Assembly: GCA_914767715.1 (NCBI GenBank)
Contig: OU612066.1
Coordinates: 34,632,283-34,696,282 of the forward strand
Reading direction: 5' to 3'
Length of the DNA stretch: 64,000 nt
Origin: Membranipora membranacea
Taxonomy: Eukaryota > Bryozoa > Gymnolaemata > Cheilostomatida > Membraniporidae
Both the position numbers and the translations under genes were made by a program. Below the pieces are notes generated by a model. That model had not been told where the DNA came from and searched no databases. It worked only from the letters and a program-made list of their open reading frames with translations. Below, in pieces: positions 50,849 to 63,578 of this stretch (position 1 is its first letter; every line of letters begins with the position of its first letter).

Positions 50849-53458
50849 ATGCCTAGAGTTGCATGTGCTGTATTCGGATGCATGAATAATGGGCAATATC
50901 TCACAGAGGTCAGACAATCTAAATGTCACATACATGATGCTATAGAACGTAAGTTAATATATTTTTTTCAATCCATCTTCCTAAGTAAGTTGAACTGTGA
51001 TATTAAGGTTAGGATACCAACGCTGACCGATTTGGACATGTTATATATTGTTGGAAAGCTAAGCGAACACAGATTCTGAAAATACTGGTTTCAGCATGAC
51101 GTCATGGCGTTGTTGTGTCTAACTGTTGACAGCTGCTTAATATACACTATTGACGTGCATGTTTTATCTGTGAGGTATTCTTCACATTTGATCAGGCGCT
51201 CGACATAGTTTACCCTCAAACTCTTGTTCAAAATATATTCTGCAAAACAACTAGCAAAATTTTCTTAGTGGCGATGATAGGAATAGAATGATATCATTAA
51301 TTGCAAGTAAAACAGTCAACGCTGGTATCATAACCTTAATGATTATGCAGTATATTAAAAGAGCTCTTATATTTTGGCTCTTCTAGGATTTTCCATGTGA
51401 GTTGAATTTTAGCCTAAATTATTGGGAGATAAATATGAGGAAACAATAAAATGGCCTAATTATCAAATACAGATCAATGGTTTAATTAAAATAATGATAG
51501 TGATAGATATCAAGCAGGCAGGCAGGCAGACAAACAAACAACTCTGTTTCAATGAGAAATTGCTAACATTTGTTTTAGGCGACTGTCCATGTCCTCCACC
51601 ATACACACATATCCAGTTCCCTAAGGATCAACTAACTCTACGAGAATGGTGTGTCCTCATTAATCGAAAGAGGAAAGATGGAACGCTCTGGTTTCCTGCT
51701 AAAAGTGATAGGATATGCTCTGCGCATTTTGTTGATGGCCAGCCTACTCAAGAGAACCCGAAACCATCACTTCTTATGGGTCATGAACCTGCTAAGCAGA
51801 AACTCGCAAATCGTAAAATACCTAGTGATCGCCTGGTTAAAATAATAGCGTCTAAAGCCGATCCTGCTGTAGACGCAAAAAAAAACACCTGAAACCACAG
51901 CAGGAACAGCTAAGCCGAAATCAGACAGTCATGTGGAAATTAAACAAGAGATTCAGCCAGACAATGAAATAGAAATAGAGGAGATCGCTAGGCCAAACCA
52001 TAATATGCTTAATAAAATTAGGCAAAAGCCCAAAAGGCAAAAAAGCTACCAATCATTATCTACAGCTGAAGGCCAAAATAAAACAGCTCCAACACTTTCT
52101 TAACCCAAAACATAAGCAGCTTCTTGACTCGGATAGATCTGTACATTTCTACACCTCACTCCCCAACACTGCATCATTCGATTCGCTCTGTAAATACATT
52201 AAACAACAGAAACCTACCATCCAAGAGCCACGCAATTATCAACAGAAGACCCTGACGGAATATTGGGGAATACGGAGGTTCCACAACCAATTTAAGCTTC
52301 CAAATCATACTTTATGTGCCGAAGATAAAATTCTCCTAACTCTCATGAAACTGAGATTAGATCTATTACACCAAGACCTCGCCGATAGGTAAGTTCCTAA
52401 AGTGATTATCGTTTGGTGTACGTTTTTGTGACATTTTGTTTCACATCTAATTTTAGACTGGTTTAGGAAGTGAGTGTTGAACGGAATTATTTATTGCTAT
52501 CTGTCATCTTAATTAAACAGCCTTTACAACTCTCCCCGACCCAAACCACAGCCCTACCAGTATGTCAAACAAAATGAGCGATAAGTTCAGTGCAAAATAG
52601 CTCAAAACATGCAACCATTACATCTGTTATCTGTATCATTTTCTATTTGACACAATCAATCAATATCCTGTCACTTTGTCCCCGCAGCAGTTAAAACAAA
52701 CATCGCCTATCATTTCCTTGTAAATAACATTAATAAGCATTGAAATTGCTCTCTGATTTTGTAGATTTGGCATAACTGTGAAGAAAGTTTCTGAGATATT
52801 TTCTCTGACAGTGAAACAGATGGCCCATGCTCTCCATAAACTTATTGTCTTTTACTCCAAATAAAAAGTAGCTGAGACTCTGCCAAAGACTTATTAGAGT
52901 ATGCCTGGTATTGGATGTATAATTGATTGCTCCCAAATATTCATTCGAAGGCCAAATGACCTTCAGTTTCAATCGGCCACTTGGAGCGATTATAAGCATC
53001 ACAATACAGTCAAATTCTTGATAGGGATAACACCTCAAGGCAGCATCTGCTTCCTATGTAAGCTGGGGGGGGGGGGTCGAGCAACAGACAGGTGCCTAGT
53101 TGTAAAAAGTGGGTTTTTGGACTATATAGACAAAGGGGACGTCATTATGGCTGATAGGGGTTTTCAGCTACATGAGGAGTTTTTAATGAGGGAGGCCTCA
53201 TTGATAGTACCACCAGGAAAACGCGGGAGTAACCAGATGACAAGAGACAAAGTATTGAGAACTAAGAAAATTGCAAATAGTCACATACACGTAGAGCGAG
53301 TGATTCGACGGCTAAAATGTTTCCGCTTCCTATCACAAAGTGTTTGCATCAGTAATCTGCCACATCTTGATAACATCCTCATAATATGCTCTGCTATTGT
53401 AAACCTCCAAGGACCCTTTGTCAAGTCTTGGGTGGAAACTGCATCCGATGATGAGTAA
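50849..53458 (+). pseudogene. THAP-domain DDE (Tnp_4 type) transposase, decayed
   Basis: Exons 50849-50948, 51579-52388 and 52765-53458. The N terminus is THAP-like (CAVFGC ... FPKDQLTLREW ... RICSAHF). The middle holds LLTLMKLRLDLLHQDLADRF, and the C terminus has the catalytic domain with the DDE residues in IIDCS, GDVIMADRGF and HVERVIRRLK. Damage: a net frame change at the nine-A run 51877-51885; a second frame change between about 51990 and 52090 (likely at the six-A run near 52040); in-frame TAA 52862-52864 and TAG 52895-52897; and an expanded G run near 53067 beside the usual GG.tSD motif. The catalytic triad itself survives. The element therefore probably cannot make its own full transposase. 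Confidence 0.8.
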
Positions 53459-54241
53459 AGACAGATTTTACATTCATCTGAGGCATGATATGATATGGAT
53501 AGCGATGCATAGATAGTGACAGTATCTTTTATATAATAGTATAATGCTGATTAAACCCAACATAAACCTTGTTATAAATGCATACATCACACCGACCGGC
53601 CCACCGGCCCACGATAGAACTGTAATGACAATAAATAGATATCGCGGCGCTTAGTATAATAGATTTACTATACACAGATCCTGCTGTTTTGATGACAATG
53701 TGGCTTCTCTCCTGGTTGAGATGAGAATATTTAACCTAGTTTATTTTCAACAGCTGTAAAACCTAGACCTGATAATTTAATAAACAGACTAACACTTAAT
53801 GTTTTGCTTATTAACCCAGTGATATAGCAGTGTCCCATACAAACATAAGCTAACCAAGAAAATTCATTTTTATCTCAACCATTCTGGTTTCAATTTTCAT
53901 GAAACAATCCAGCCCATTTTTCTTTTTCTTGAAAGAATTATTTATATGGGACATGTGCTTTCTGCCAGTTTAGAGAACAGCATATTATGGTTTATTTATG
54001 CTATATCATAGTTTTATTCTAGAGACATCAGCAAATATTATAATACAGACATGTAACAGTATTTGATTGCCATGCAGAATTTATTATCTCTATTTTCTAG
54101 AACAAATATAACAATAAACTGTTATTCCAAATGGTCTCCTTGTGGATTAATATTAACTAAGAATCATATCACACCCCATTCACAGAAACAAAACAAATTT
54201 GACACTTATCTACCTGTATAAAACAGTACATAGTTCTATTC
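53459..54241. other. Spacer between convergent transposon genes
   Basis: AT-rich, with no open frame of note. It presumably carries the two 3' UTRs. Confidence 0.5.
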
Positions 54242-57200
54242 TCACGTTTGTCTAGCTTTCTTCGGAACTGGCTCATTTAAGAGTTGGGGAGCTATATATT
54301 GGATATAGAATGCTGACAGATTAGCTCTCATCTTTTTACGAAACAGCTTGTCGTGAGTAACCGTATAAAGAAAATTTTCTGATTCGGATACAAAAGTAAA
54401 GCAATGTGATACCCCTGAGACCATCATCTGGCCTTGCACCTGCCCATTATGTCTCTCTTTCAATTTACCGTCAGCCAAAAAACTGGCATTGCACAATGAG
54501 TTGGTCGTACATTTTACCTCTATGAGGACTTTCCCATGGCAACTGCACTCTACAATTCCATCTGGTGACACTCCTAAATATGGCATTTCATTATCAATGA
54601 ATAAACCACAATCTTGATAACGGACATTAGCATGAGTCTTTTTGAGGGTCTGCAGCAGAACTTGAATAGCTTTCGGTTCATTTTTCTTTCCATGCTGAAT
54701 GGCTGGCAAGTGACTGATGTAATTCGGGTGTAGAATATTGTCTATCAAGCGGGACATGTCTGTTCTTGGCTCAGCTTTTAGTGATTCCATCCTGGTGTGT
54801 ATCCCGTAGAAATTGGATGCCGTCAACCTGCCTTCTCTTGCTCTCATCCAGTTCCTGTTGTCACTTTGTCCCCTGGTTGACTCTTCCAAGTCGGATATTT
54901 GTTGTTGGCTAATGACTAGGGCAGAAATAAACTCTTCCACTGTTGAGGATTTAGATGCATATGTCCTCACATCAGACATTTCTGGAGTGGGAGTTTTCAG
55001 TGTTCTTAAATGAATAAATAAATAATATATGATATTAGCACAGTTTCAGTGATGCTACAGTGTTGATACTGTTAGCTTCAATCTCTATGTGGTTGATTTC
55101 TTCATAAATGAGTCGTATTAAAGAAACCTGATACAGATTTCCAAAATGTTTGAATCTGGTGCACAACTTGGCTATATTTTTTTGTTGAAATACATGGTTA
55201 AAAATAGCTGACCTGAATTTAAAAGAACTCAGACTTTTAGGTGGCCTGTCGCCAGCCTATTATCTATTATGTCATAACAACAATTACTTTTATATTACAA
55301 TGGTGGTGGGATATGTCAATACTTTTTTTCAATTGTATAATTCCATTTTATACATCTACCTTATATCGATGGATAGGTATCTTTTTTAATATCTTCAGCC
55401 GTGATTATCTAGCTCAAATATACACACGGAAAACCAATTCAATCTAACATTTTTCCACTGAGTGTCTGAGATGATTTGGTCAGCAGTGAAAATTAAGTTT
55501 GTTATATTTCATGGTCAACCATGTATCTCTCTCCACCACACGCTAGCCTAATTTACAAAACAATTTGCCAATAATGTGATAGCAAATATAATCTTTGGTG
55601 ATATCGTTGTGCTGGATGTGGATTACATGAGCAAGGACAGGCCAATTAAAACACCATGCTCACAATCTGATGCTATGTGAGTCACTATTCTATGATGAAA
55701 TAGCTGTTGTTGCTTTGAGTTTGTAACCTATTAATGTCCTGGTCTGCTTGACATACAGCAAGGATAAACCAATAACCTAGATAGCATTGTTATAAGCAAT
55801 CACCTCCCGAAATTGTTTCATAAAAAATTTATTCGAAATCAGACTTGGACAAATCAACAGCTAAGGGTAAATAACTGTTACTCTATAATTTTACCTGGGA
55901 GGAATATGACGGCTGTCGGTATAGCTGCCTTCATTTCAGATATGAATTCAGCGAATGATGCATCCTCAGCTGAATCAACAAGGCATTCACGAAATCTTTT
56001 ACTTCTCACCGGCTCTCCTTCTGTGACTGCAGATTTTTTTACTGTCAAGATCAGATGTAACGATATTATTTTGCTATATCAATGGATGATGTATGGTTGA
56101 AGGATTATTGGCCATCAATTTTCATTGCAGTTTTGCAGTTGAATTTTCTTTTGTAAAGAAAATTGCAGAAACTACAGATATATTCCATTGCTGACCCTAA
56201 TTTCGAACGCTAGGCTATCTGTGTATATGATATATCCGAATTTAATGACAAGTAATTTAAGCCCATTTATTGGAGAAGATTTGAAGATATCACTGATCTT
56301 TGGCTGTGAAGAATATTGCATAGTACACAGATATAGCGTTGTAGGCACTTATAAATGGAATGTTACCTTAATCCTCAATGTAAATACTGATGTAATTTGA
56401 TTAAAGGGATTTCAGATAAAAGAAAATTTGACGGGCTCTTTTCATGTAATAATATGTCTGTATAATCTATTATTATGCTTCCAATAAATTTTAATCAACA
56501 AATTAATTGCACCACAGAAACAGCTTCCTTTCCCTTTCTTGAAAGATGGCTTTGTAAACTTCATGTCTTGTAGCCTAACAGATATTGGAATTGAGTTACT
56601 TTTTGACGGCTCATCCCATTGACAAATAGCACTTGTACATGCAGGGTCCGACATTTCCAGCCTGGTAACATACTCCAGCTTGAACAATATGGCAGCTACA
56701 TGATTGCACACCTGACTTAACCTAAAGAACAGAATGAGATATATTTTTTTCTCATTTCTTTCGACAACAGATAGTTATTGCGATTCCATTAGTGATACCG
56801 ATGATTAAGAAAATCGATTTGAAAATATTTGCTTGTTAATATATACACTATCAACTTACATTTAGAACATGGACAATCCAGGAGTCCTAATTTTGTACAA
56901 GTCAGAAAATTTGCAGATATTTATACATCGTTGTTTTTCTTCCTTACATTGCATCAATTTATGAAATGCTAATAATAATGGAAACATAATTTTCAATCTC
57001 GTTTGAAAAGATTGTTAAAAATTATCCCAGCTGTCAGCATTGTACATACCCAGCAAAGCAGCTACAATATGCTGAGCAGACTTCACCAGTTTCCTTGATA
57101 ACTATAACCCAAGCTTCATGAGGTATCTCCGAGATTCTCTGACTGCGCTTGCAGAGTGCCTTCAGGTAGCAGCATGGGTGCTGCTTGTTGATGTTATGAT

Positions 57201-57648
57201 AGAATATTTCCTTAACGTGATTATCCCTGAACAGGCTATATGCTTTACCAGTCTTGTACGCAGACAGAACCTCTTTATTTAGTGAGCAGCCATTGTTATT
57301 CAAAAATAGTCCGAGGTCAACAAAATTTGTCGGTGGCCATTTTGACATTGCTTCCTTTTCACCATGCCATGCTTTCAATCTTGCAGGATCGTTAGGCGTT
57401 CCAGGTCCTTCTTTATATATATCCTGGTAATCTCTCTTATTTGCGAGAAGTTCTTCCGCAGCTGAGGGGTTTTCAGGTACTTGTTGGTTATATAGGCAAT
57501 ACACACGTGCGGCAAATTCCTCCTTTGAGCCACTAACTTTAAATCCACGCTTTCTGCAAAAATCCTTCAGCGCCTCGACAGTCCAGATTTTTTGACCTTT
57601 GAATTCTGTATTATTATCCAGCTGCTGATCACAAATAAGGAAATGCAC
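54242..57648 (-). CDS. SAP-SWIM-YqaJ nuclease-like protein of the transposon
   Basis: Exons 57050 to about 57648 (5' limit unresolved, no ATG in frame, possible acceptor ATCAG near 57632), 56721-56513, 56026-55895 and 54981-54242; phases agree (2, 1, 1). The first exon has a SAP-type DNA-binding helix pair (LKDFCRKRGFKVSGSKEEF) and the start of a SWIM zinc finger. That finger completes across the junction as CSCFAGLSQVCNHVAAILF (C-x-C ... C-x-H). The last exon is a YqaJ/lambda-exonuclease-like fold with ARE.RLTASNF, GKKNEPKAI, GVSPDGIV and IEVKC; the PD-(D/E)xK residues are present. No stop or frameshift was seen, unlike the transposase. The donor at 56512 (GTGCAA) is weak. Confidence 0.78.
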
Positions 57649-57797
57649 TTTTATTTGTTAAGGTGCTTCTCTGTTGTGATAAGTGTTGTCAGTTAAAGTA
57701 AGGTGTGAAGATCTGATTGTGTTATAATTCATGAGTTGGAGAATCTATAACGCTATATAGATAACAGTAGAATTTTTTTTTCATATCAGTACTGAAA

Positions 57798-58090
57798 AGG
57801 ACCAGTGTCCCAAGACCTGCCATATGTTCTATCAGCTCAGTGGCAAGCTCTCAAAATAAAAATCAATAAAAATCATACCTATGATACCCAAAAAATTTTC
57901 CCAACCCGCTACCTACTAGTTTTCAAGGGTGCCGGTGCTGAATCAAAAGGATTTTTTTTCCTCTGATGAGCGGTTTTCGAGATAAGCCCCCTTTTAGCAC
58001 CTTTTTCCTATGCTGCGCGTGTTAAAAGTACCAAAACAGAGAGCAGGCAACTCCAAAATCAGCCTCAAATTGGAGCTCAGAAAACTGTCT
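57798..58090 (-). repeat. Right terminal inverted repeat
   Basis: The inverted copy of 50369-50661, of equal length, with scattered substitutions and small homopolymer differences. It is followed by AT at 58091-58092. It closes just upstream of the 5' part of the YqaJ-nuclease gene, so that gene's promoter may lie in or beside it. Confidence 0.9.
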
Positions 58091-58093
58091 ATT

Positions 58094-60649
58094 AATTGTA
58101 AAATTTTGAGTATTCCTTTGAGGCGATTTGTGAAGAAAACTACTGTAAATTTCTTATTACACAGCTTGTAGTTATTTAAAAAAGGCTTGATTATCAAGAC
58201 AAATTAATGTTTAAAACTATGATAATTTATATTTTGATATAAGTGTGTCGGTACGGCTTCCCAACTAAATGAACGATAGTATTTATTTACTGGATTGTAG
58301 CTAAATTACCGCTGTGAACTGTTTATTACTTTTCTCAGTGCAGTACTGACTCATCTTAGCTTAGCAATTAGGATAAGGTTAGTTTGTGCAGTCACGTCAG
58401 GGTAACATGAGTAGAATACTGATGCACAAAAGAATCTGTTTTCTTTATCTCAAACATGCATCGGCTCTTTCTCAGACTTTTCTGTCTCTTCAAGGTATGT
58501 TACATTAAGATCTGCTTTGCTGGAATGATGCAATGCATTGATACTCGTATGATACATTCCATTGCTGCCCCAGTCTTAATCATCGTCGTCATGTGATTTG
58601 TTATTGCGTTACATACCACCTGTGTTTGCTGCTGGAAATATCTACTCCTTATTATTTTATACAACTACCATCACAGGAGGTGGAGTCGGCACTCAAGGCT
58701 CTGGGACTCACACTGTGTATAGCATTAAAGCAGAAATGACACATTTTTTTGTATCAGTGAATGCTAGGGCTGTGCAAGATTAAAGAAAATTGATCTTTAT
58801 CTTGACGTGTTCAGCAAGTTCTCATTATAGTTAAAACTGTCTGGTCTCTGATTGTTTTAGCAAACAAGAACTATAGGCATGATGCATGATAATGCGTATG
58901 TTAGCAAACAAACCCTCCTCAGTTCATTAAAAGTATTGGCTGGATTTAGTGATTATCTCCTCCTGACCAAACTTTGAACTTCACTCTAGGGAAGTGTATT
59001 CATCATAGGTGAATAAAACCCACATGTAATTATGTATTATACCAATATAAACCCAATCAGCCATAATAATATTTAAAAAAATATCATTTCTCAAAGAAAC
59101 AGCCTTTACTAACAAAGTAATTTATCGCAAACCTACTTCCAATTGTCCGATTTCTTCCAAATTTTTTTGGTTATTTAGAATAGGTCTGTTCAAAATTGCC
59201 AATTTTTGCATCATTGGAAATTGCATACAAGCAAAGTGTAACATGAAATCTATTTTTTAAAAGTATGCCTGATGTATGCTTATGATTGCGCAATACACCA
59301 GAGACCTTAGCCTTTGGTATACTCTCTTTGTCCAAACAAAGCCCCTTCTATAACAAGCTTTCAATTCAATCAATGTATGAGGCACAATAATCCTATGTTT
59401 AAAATGTCACAAGTACAATTATAATCCCCTACATATTCCTTAATACTGTTAATACCAAAGATTATAAATTATTAATACTACATTTTACAAAATACTCTGA
59501 TTATGAAATAAATTATTGATGGTGCTGATTCGAATTCAGTAATTTAGCAGAAATTCTCATCATTCAACATCAAAGGTGGAAATAAGACTTGGGCACAATT
59601 GGTCTTGATTGGTTTCCCATCTGATTTCAATGTTTAATATCTCAACAAGATTTTTATTCATCTGTAGTTTACTTGTAAGTTCCATGTATATATAGGTGAG
59701 ATCACCTCCGTCAAACATGTCATTGTCGGGAAAGTGCATGAGTTTTATACTATTCAATTGACTTGCTCCACGACCAGTAGAGCCTCCTGAGCCTAGCTAC
59801 TGGAAGCGCATAGCAAGATAGTGTAACCATGACGTGAATGGCTATTAATATTATTATAATCTCATTTGATACATGCCTCCACATTATACTGACTTTGTGG
59901 GTTGGAAAGATCTTCCTTGTACTTTTGTGTTGGCTTATTTAGTCAACACAAACAGGAATGCATCTTTAAATTTAGAAATTGTGGATAAAATAGATTATAT
60001 TTTATTTGCTTCGATTATTTAATGCAGAAAGCGTGCTAACAAGAATGAAATGGATTTAATAGTTGGTGGCATATGTAAAGAGTGTCAGTCGCTCAGCACG
60101 CATCGTTGGAGGTCATAGGTTTGGATAGCCCCAAGGGCTTGTCAATAGGTAGCCAAGGGTAACTCTTTGATTACAGATGTTTTTAAGAAACTGATCTATG
60201 AATACTGAATTGCAATCCACCTATTATGATTAATTGGGCAGGTTACCAGTTATGTGTATATCTTGGTACTGAGCATAGGGATGTTTAAGTTAAAATTGAG
60301 ATAGGAGCTGGACAATGATTAACACAGCGTAATTTATTATGCTAGCAATTTCAATTGTTCTTCTCATATAGTGTTATCATATGTTGCTTTTCATAATGAT
60401 GTGTAATTGTGTGGCTAATTAAAATTGTTTTTAAAAACAGGCGCTTGAGCTATTGTTTGGTGACAAGATTAAGTGAACATAATCTCATAATTTTGTTGGT
60501 TTGCGTTGCCGCAATGTCTCTCTGTTTAGTCCTACAATAAAATGATTTACTATGTAGTGCTCTCATATTTACAGGTAGGCATACTAAAAGTGATTGCTGG
60601 CATTAGGCTTACAAAACAATGGCTAAGCACAATATAATCTGTAATATTA
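58094..60649. other. Gene-free region right of the transposon
   Basis: AT-rich sequence in which I find no conserved domain, splice-supported exon, tandem repeat or inverted repeat. Confidence 0.4.
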
Positions 60650-60659
60650 TCATGGGCTA

Positions 60660-61175
60660 AGACCCCTGTAACTCCTTGCTCTCCGTATGGCATCACAGCC
60701 CGCAACAAAGTGAACAATATCTTGTTGTTTTCTACTCAGGTTGTTAGGCCCATTACCCCTACTCTTATCCTTAAAGGCACGGAAGCTGATTTTTGTGACA
60801 AAGTAAAATACCTTGGTGTTACTGTTGACGATAAACTCCGCTATCATGATCATGTGCAATCCATAGTGACTACTGCATCTCAACGCATGTATATTGTGAA
60901 AAATGTTGTATACTATAGCTCAAAGCCCCTTTCTCATATGTTATTCAAGAGTTTTATTGTATCTCTCATCACTTACTGTCTCCCCATACTTTTTACAAGG
61001 ATCTATGCAAGCGACAAGAAGTCCTGACGCAAAATATTTAAAGATGTTGCCAAGATAGGGATTGAGCACCCCGATATAGATGCTCTGGTGGCCAACCAGA
61101 TCAAGACACTTGGACTACGGTACTTGTGACAAATTTTTGTCTATGATAGTAATAAATCCATCCATCCATCCATCA
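60660..61175 (+). pseudogene. Truncated non-LTR retrotransposon, RT C-terminal remnant
   Basis: Carries the region after the RT catalytic core: ILLFSTQ, then CDKVKYLGVTVDDKLRYHDH and MLFKSFIVSLITYCLPILF, then a TGA followed by more homologous-looking sequence. It ends at (ATCC)n, 61151-61170, which looks like the 3' microsatellite tail of the element. It is 5'-truncated, as expected of a dead-on-arrival insertion. Confidence 0.75.
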
Positions 61176-62659
61176 TGACAAGTAGATACCATAGTAAATA
61201 CCTTTCATCCTGTGATTTATCTGGATACCCAACTAACCATATTGACTTCAAGCTGTTGATGGCATACGGCCAATGAGCTATTGGTGACTAAATTTTGAAA
61301 ATTTCTAGCTGCAAAATAAAATCACTCATGCCTTCTCTGGTGTTCACCTGATTATAATCGAAAAGTAACTAGAAACTAGAAGTATTTTATATCTGAAATA
61401 ATATGCCTCTATAATATCAATACTACTACTATTAGGGCTTCTTTGAGGGAAGGATTTCGGATTTGAACGTGACACTTATTTTTGGTAAAATCAGAAGCAC
61501 TGCGCAATCTATTCTTATACATTTAGCGTTGAAAGACTTTATTTTTGAAATAACCCTGATAAACTTCATTAGTTTTTGATTAACATTGTTTCCTTGATTA
61601 ATCCTTGTTTGAATGTGATAGTGTCAGGCCTTCTTGTGAATTTCTTAGGATTAAAATATTTGATAATTGTTGTTTGATTGGTATCCCTGGCTCAATCTTT
61701 GTTCATATCACTGGAAAAGGTGGGTTGATTCAAGTACCGGTAGATAAATTATGTGATCTCATTTAATCCACCCGCTCAAAAACTATTACCCGGTCTAGCA
61801 AAAATTAAAAGCAATAATATTGAATTTGGATTGGAATTAGTAAATCAAATATCTATCGCTATCGATCCTATTATTATCTGGCAATTATAAGGGTTTATGG
61901 AGAGTAATTTAACGAGATTGACACAGTTGATTGTTCTGCTTGGTGCTTGGAGTTTGAAATAATACCTGTATACAGGAAAAAGTTGTACGCTGGTAAAATT
62001 TCTGATATTTCGAGACATAAAATTTTCGATCCTAGATTCTTCTTCTGTAAATAATTCTCTATGTTTCACCGGAAACAAGGACGTGATATGAAAAATTGGG
62101 CAAGGTGGGATAACTTCTGGTTCATAATAAGAACGAATTTGTATGAAAATGAGAAGATAACTCTACAGCAACTTGAAGCCAAAATACTTTTAATGAACTG
62201 AGTCTAACAGATCTAACGTTGAATTGCAGGCTCCAACTAACCAATTTTAACTCCATTTACATCAACATCATTTCACATTAATAGTGTTTCCATGAGATCG
62301 AGCAGAACAAATTTCAGCGCTGTTCAAGCCATTGGAATGCCTCCCTGTTGACATTGCGCTCAAAGATTCAGCATGAGGTTACCATAAAAGGCTTCAGATT
62401 GTGAGACCAAGGTTAAAGTCCTGTCGGCAGCAGTTCTAACAGAGAATTGCAGGCAATTGGGTTTAACTCCATTCATTTACAATGACATCATATTTTAAAG
62501 TGACAGTCCTACTAGGCCATGTTTTGTATAGTTTTATTGATCTCATTCTGAAAAGTCAGTAGGGCATATGAAATAAAACAGCCTGTGAACTTGGGATCAT
62601 AGCGATGAGCGTGAGAAAAAACCATTTGCTTTTTTCCACAATTTTCATCATTATTATTT
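61176..62659. other. Region between the two RT fragments
   Basis: No gene or repeat recognised; short frames only. From 63579 to the window end the sequence is AT-rich and could be the 3' UTR of the second RT fragment. Confidence 0.35.
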
Positions 62660-63578
62660 TTATTTGCCCTATGAACAGTCGAGTTATAACTGGTGTGCCA
62701 CAGGGGTCTGTACTTGGATCCCTCCTGTTTATCATGTTTATTAACGATCTGATGGATCTCAAAAATTGTTATCTATATGCTGATGACTGCCTACTAGTCA
62801 CCAATGGAGAAAACCCAGACATTTCCACAAAACTTATGGAAAAAAGCATTCATCAAGCATCCAGTTGGTACAGTGAAAATTGCCTTGTTCTAAACAGCGG
62901 TAAAACGGATGACATGACCATTTCTAATAAACGTAACATCAAACCTCTGGAACTTAAATTTGACAATCTCATTTTCAAACAATCTGACAAAATTAAGTAC
63001 TTAGGTGTGATTCTTGTTAACAAATTAAATTTTAAATCTCATACCAGTAAAATTAAACAAAAACTTTATCCAATAGTCACCAACTTTCAACGTAATAGAT
63101 AATTCCTGACACCTAAATTAGCTAAGCTTTGGTACATTGGACTTATACGTTCTAATCTGGAATACAGCTCTCCTGTTTTATTTACCACAAACTACTTTGT
63201 CAAAATAGAATTTTTAAAAATTGAGAATAGATGTTTGAAAATTATAGACTATAACAGTTCTAAAGATAATACTCGAAAAACCTACAACATCCCTGTTTTA
63301 ACTTTGCGTTTCGAATATTTGTATCTGCTGACGTTTTATAAAATTGTTAATAGTTTAATCCAATAATTGATACCAATCTGCTCCCTGAGAAATTGACTAG
63401 TGAAACTCGGCTTGCTAAAAGTTCTGGGTTTAGAATAACCAAGGAAAATTTTAGATTTGCTTTAGCTAATTTCGGTGCTCAGAAGTTTAAGGAATTACCC
63501 AATCATGTTAAGCTGAGTCAATCCCTTGCTACATTCAAAAATGCCACTCGGAGCCACGTCCTCAAACTTCTCAATTAA
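62660..63578 (+). pseudogene. Truncated non-LTR reverse transcriptase, second family
   Basis: Starts near VITGVPQGSVLGSLLFIMFI (RT block 4), with the YADD active-site box at 62776-62787 and KIKYLGVILVNKLNF downstream. In-frame stop TAA at 63100-63102 and further stops precede a last open stretch, 63393-63578 (FGAQKFKELPNHVKLSQSLATF), that looks like the element's C terminus. It differs from the fragment at 60.7-61.2 kb. The upstream part of the same open frame is not RT-like, so the insertion boundary is near 62660. Confidence 0.8.

Larger units (their letters stand above)
50369..58090. mobile_element. Two-gene DNA transposon, ISL2EU-like
   Basis: A 7,722-bp element bounded by 293-bp terminal inverted repeats (AGACAGTTTTCTGAGCTCC... 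at both ends) and flanked on both sides by AT, consistent with a 2-bp target duplication. It carries a plus-strand THAP/DDE transposase with disruptions and a convergent minus-strand SAP-SWIM-YqaJ nuclease. From memory, the pairing of a THAP-bearing DDE transposase with a YqaJ exonuclease and a 2-bp duplication is what Repbase calls ISL2EU (formerly IS4EU). PIF/Harbinger is the main alternative, since the DDE domain is of the same Tnp_4 type; that group makes 3-bp duplications and carries a Myb-like partner. The arms retain about 90% identity by eye, so the insertion is moderately old. Confidence 0.82.

Noticed and set aside
54813-55013. Plus-strand frame over the YqaJ exon
   Set aside because: Antisense shadow of the conserved YqaJ coding exon.
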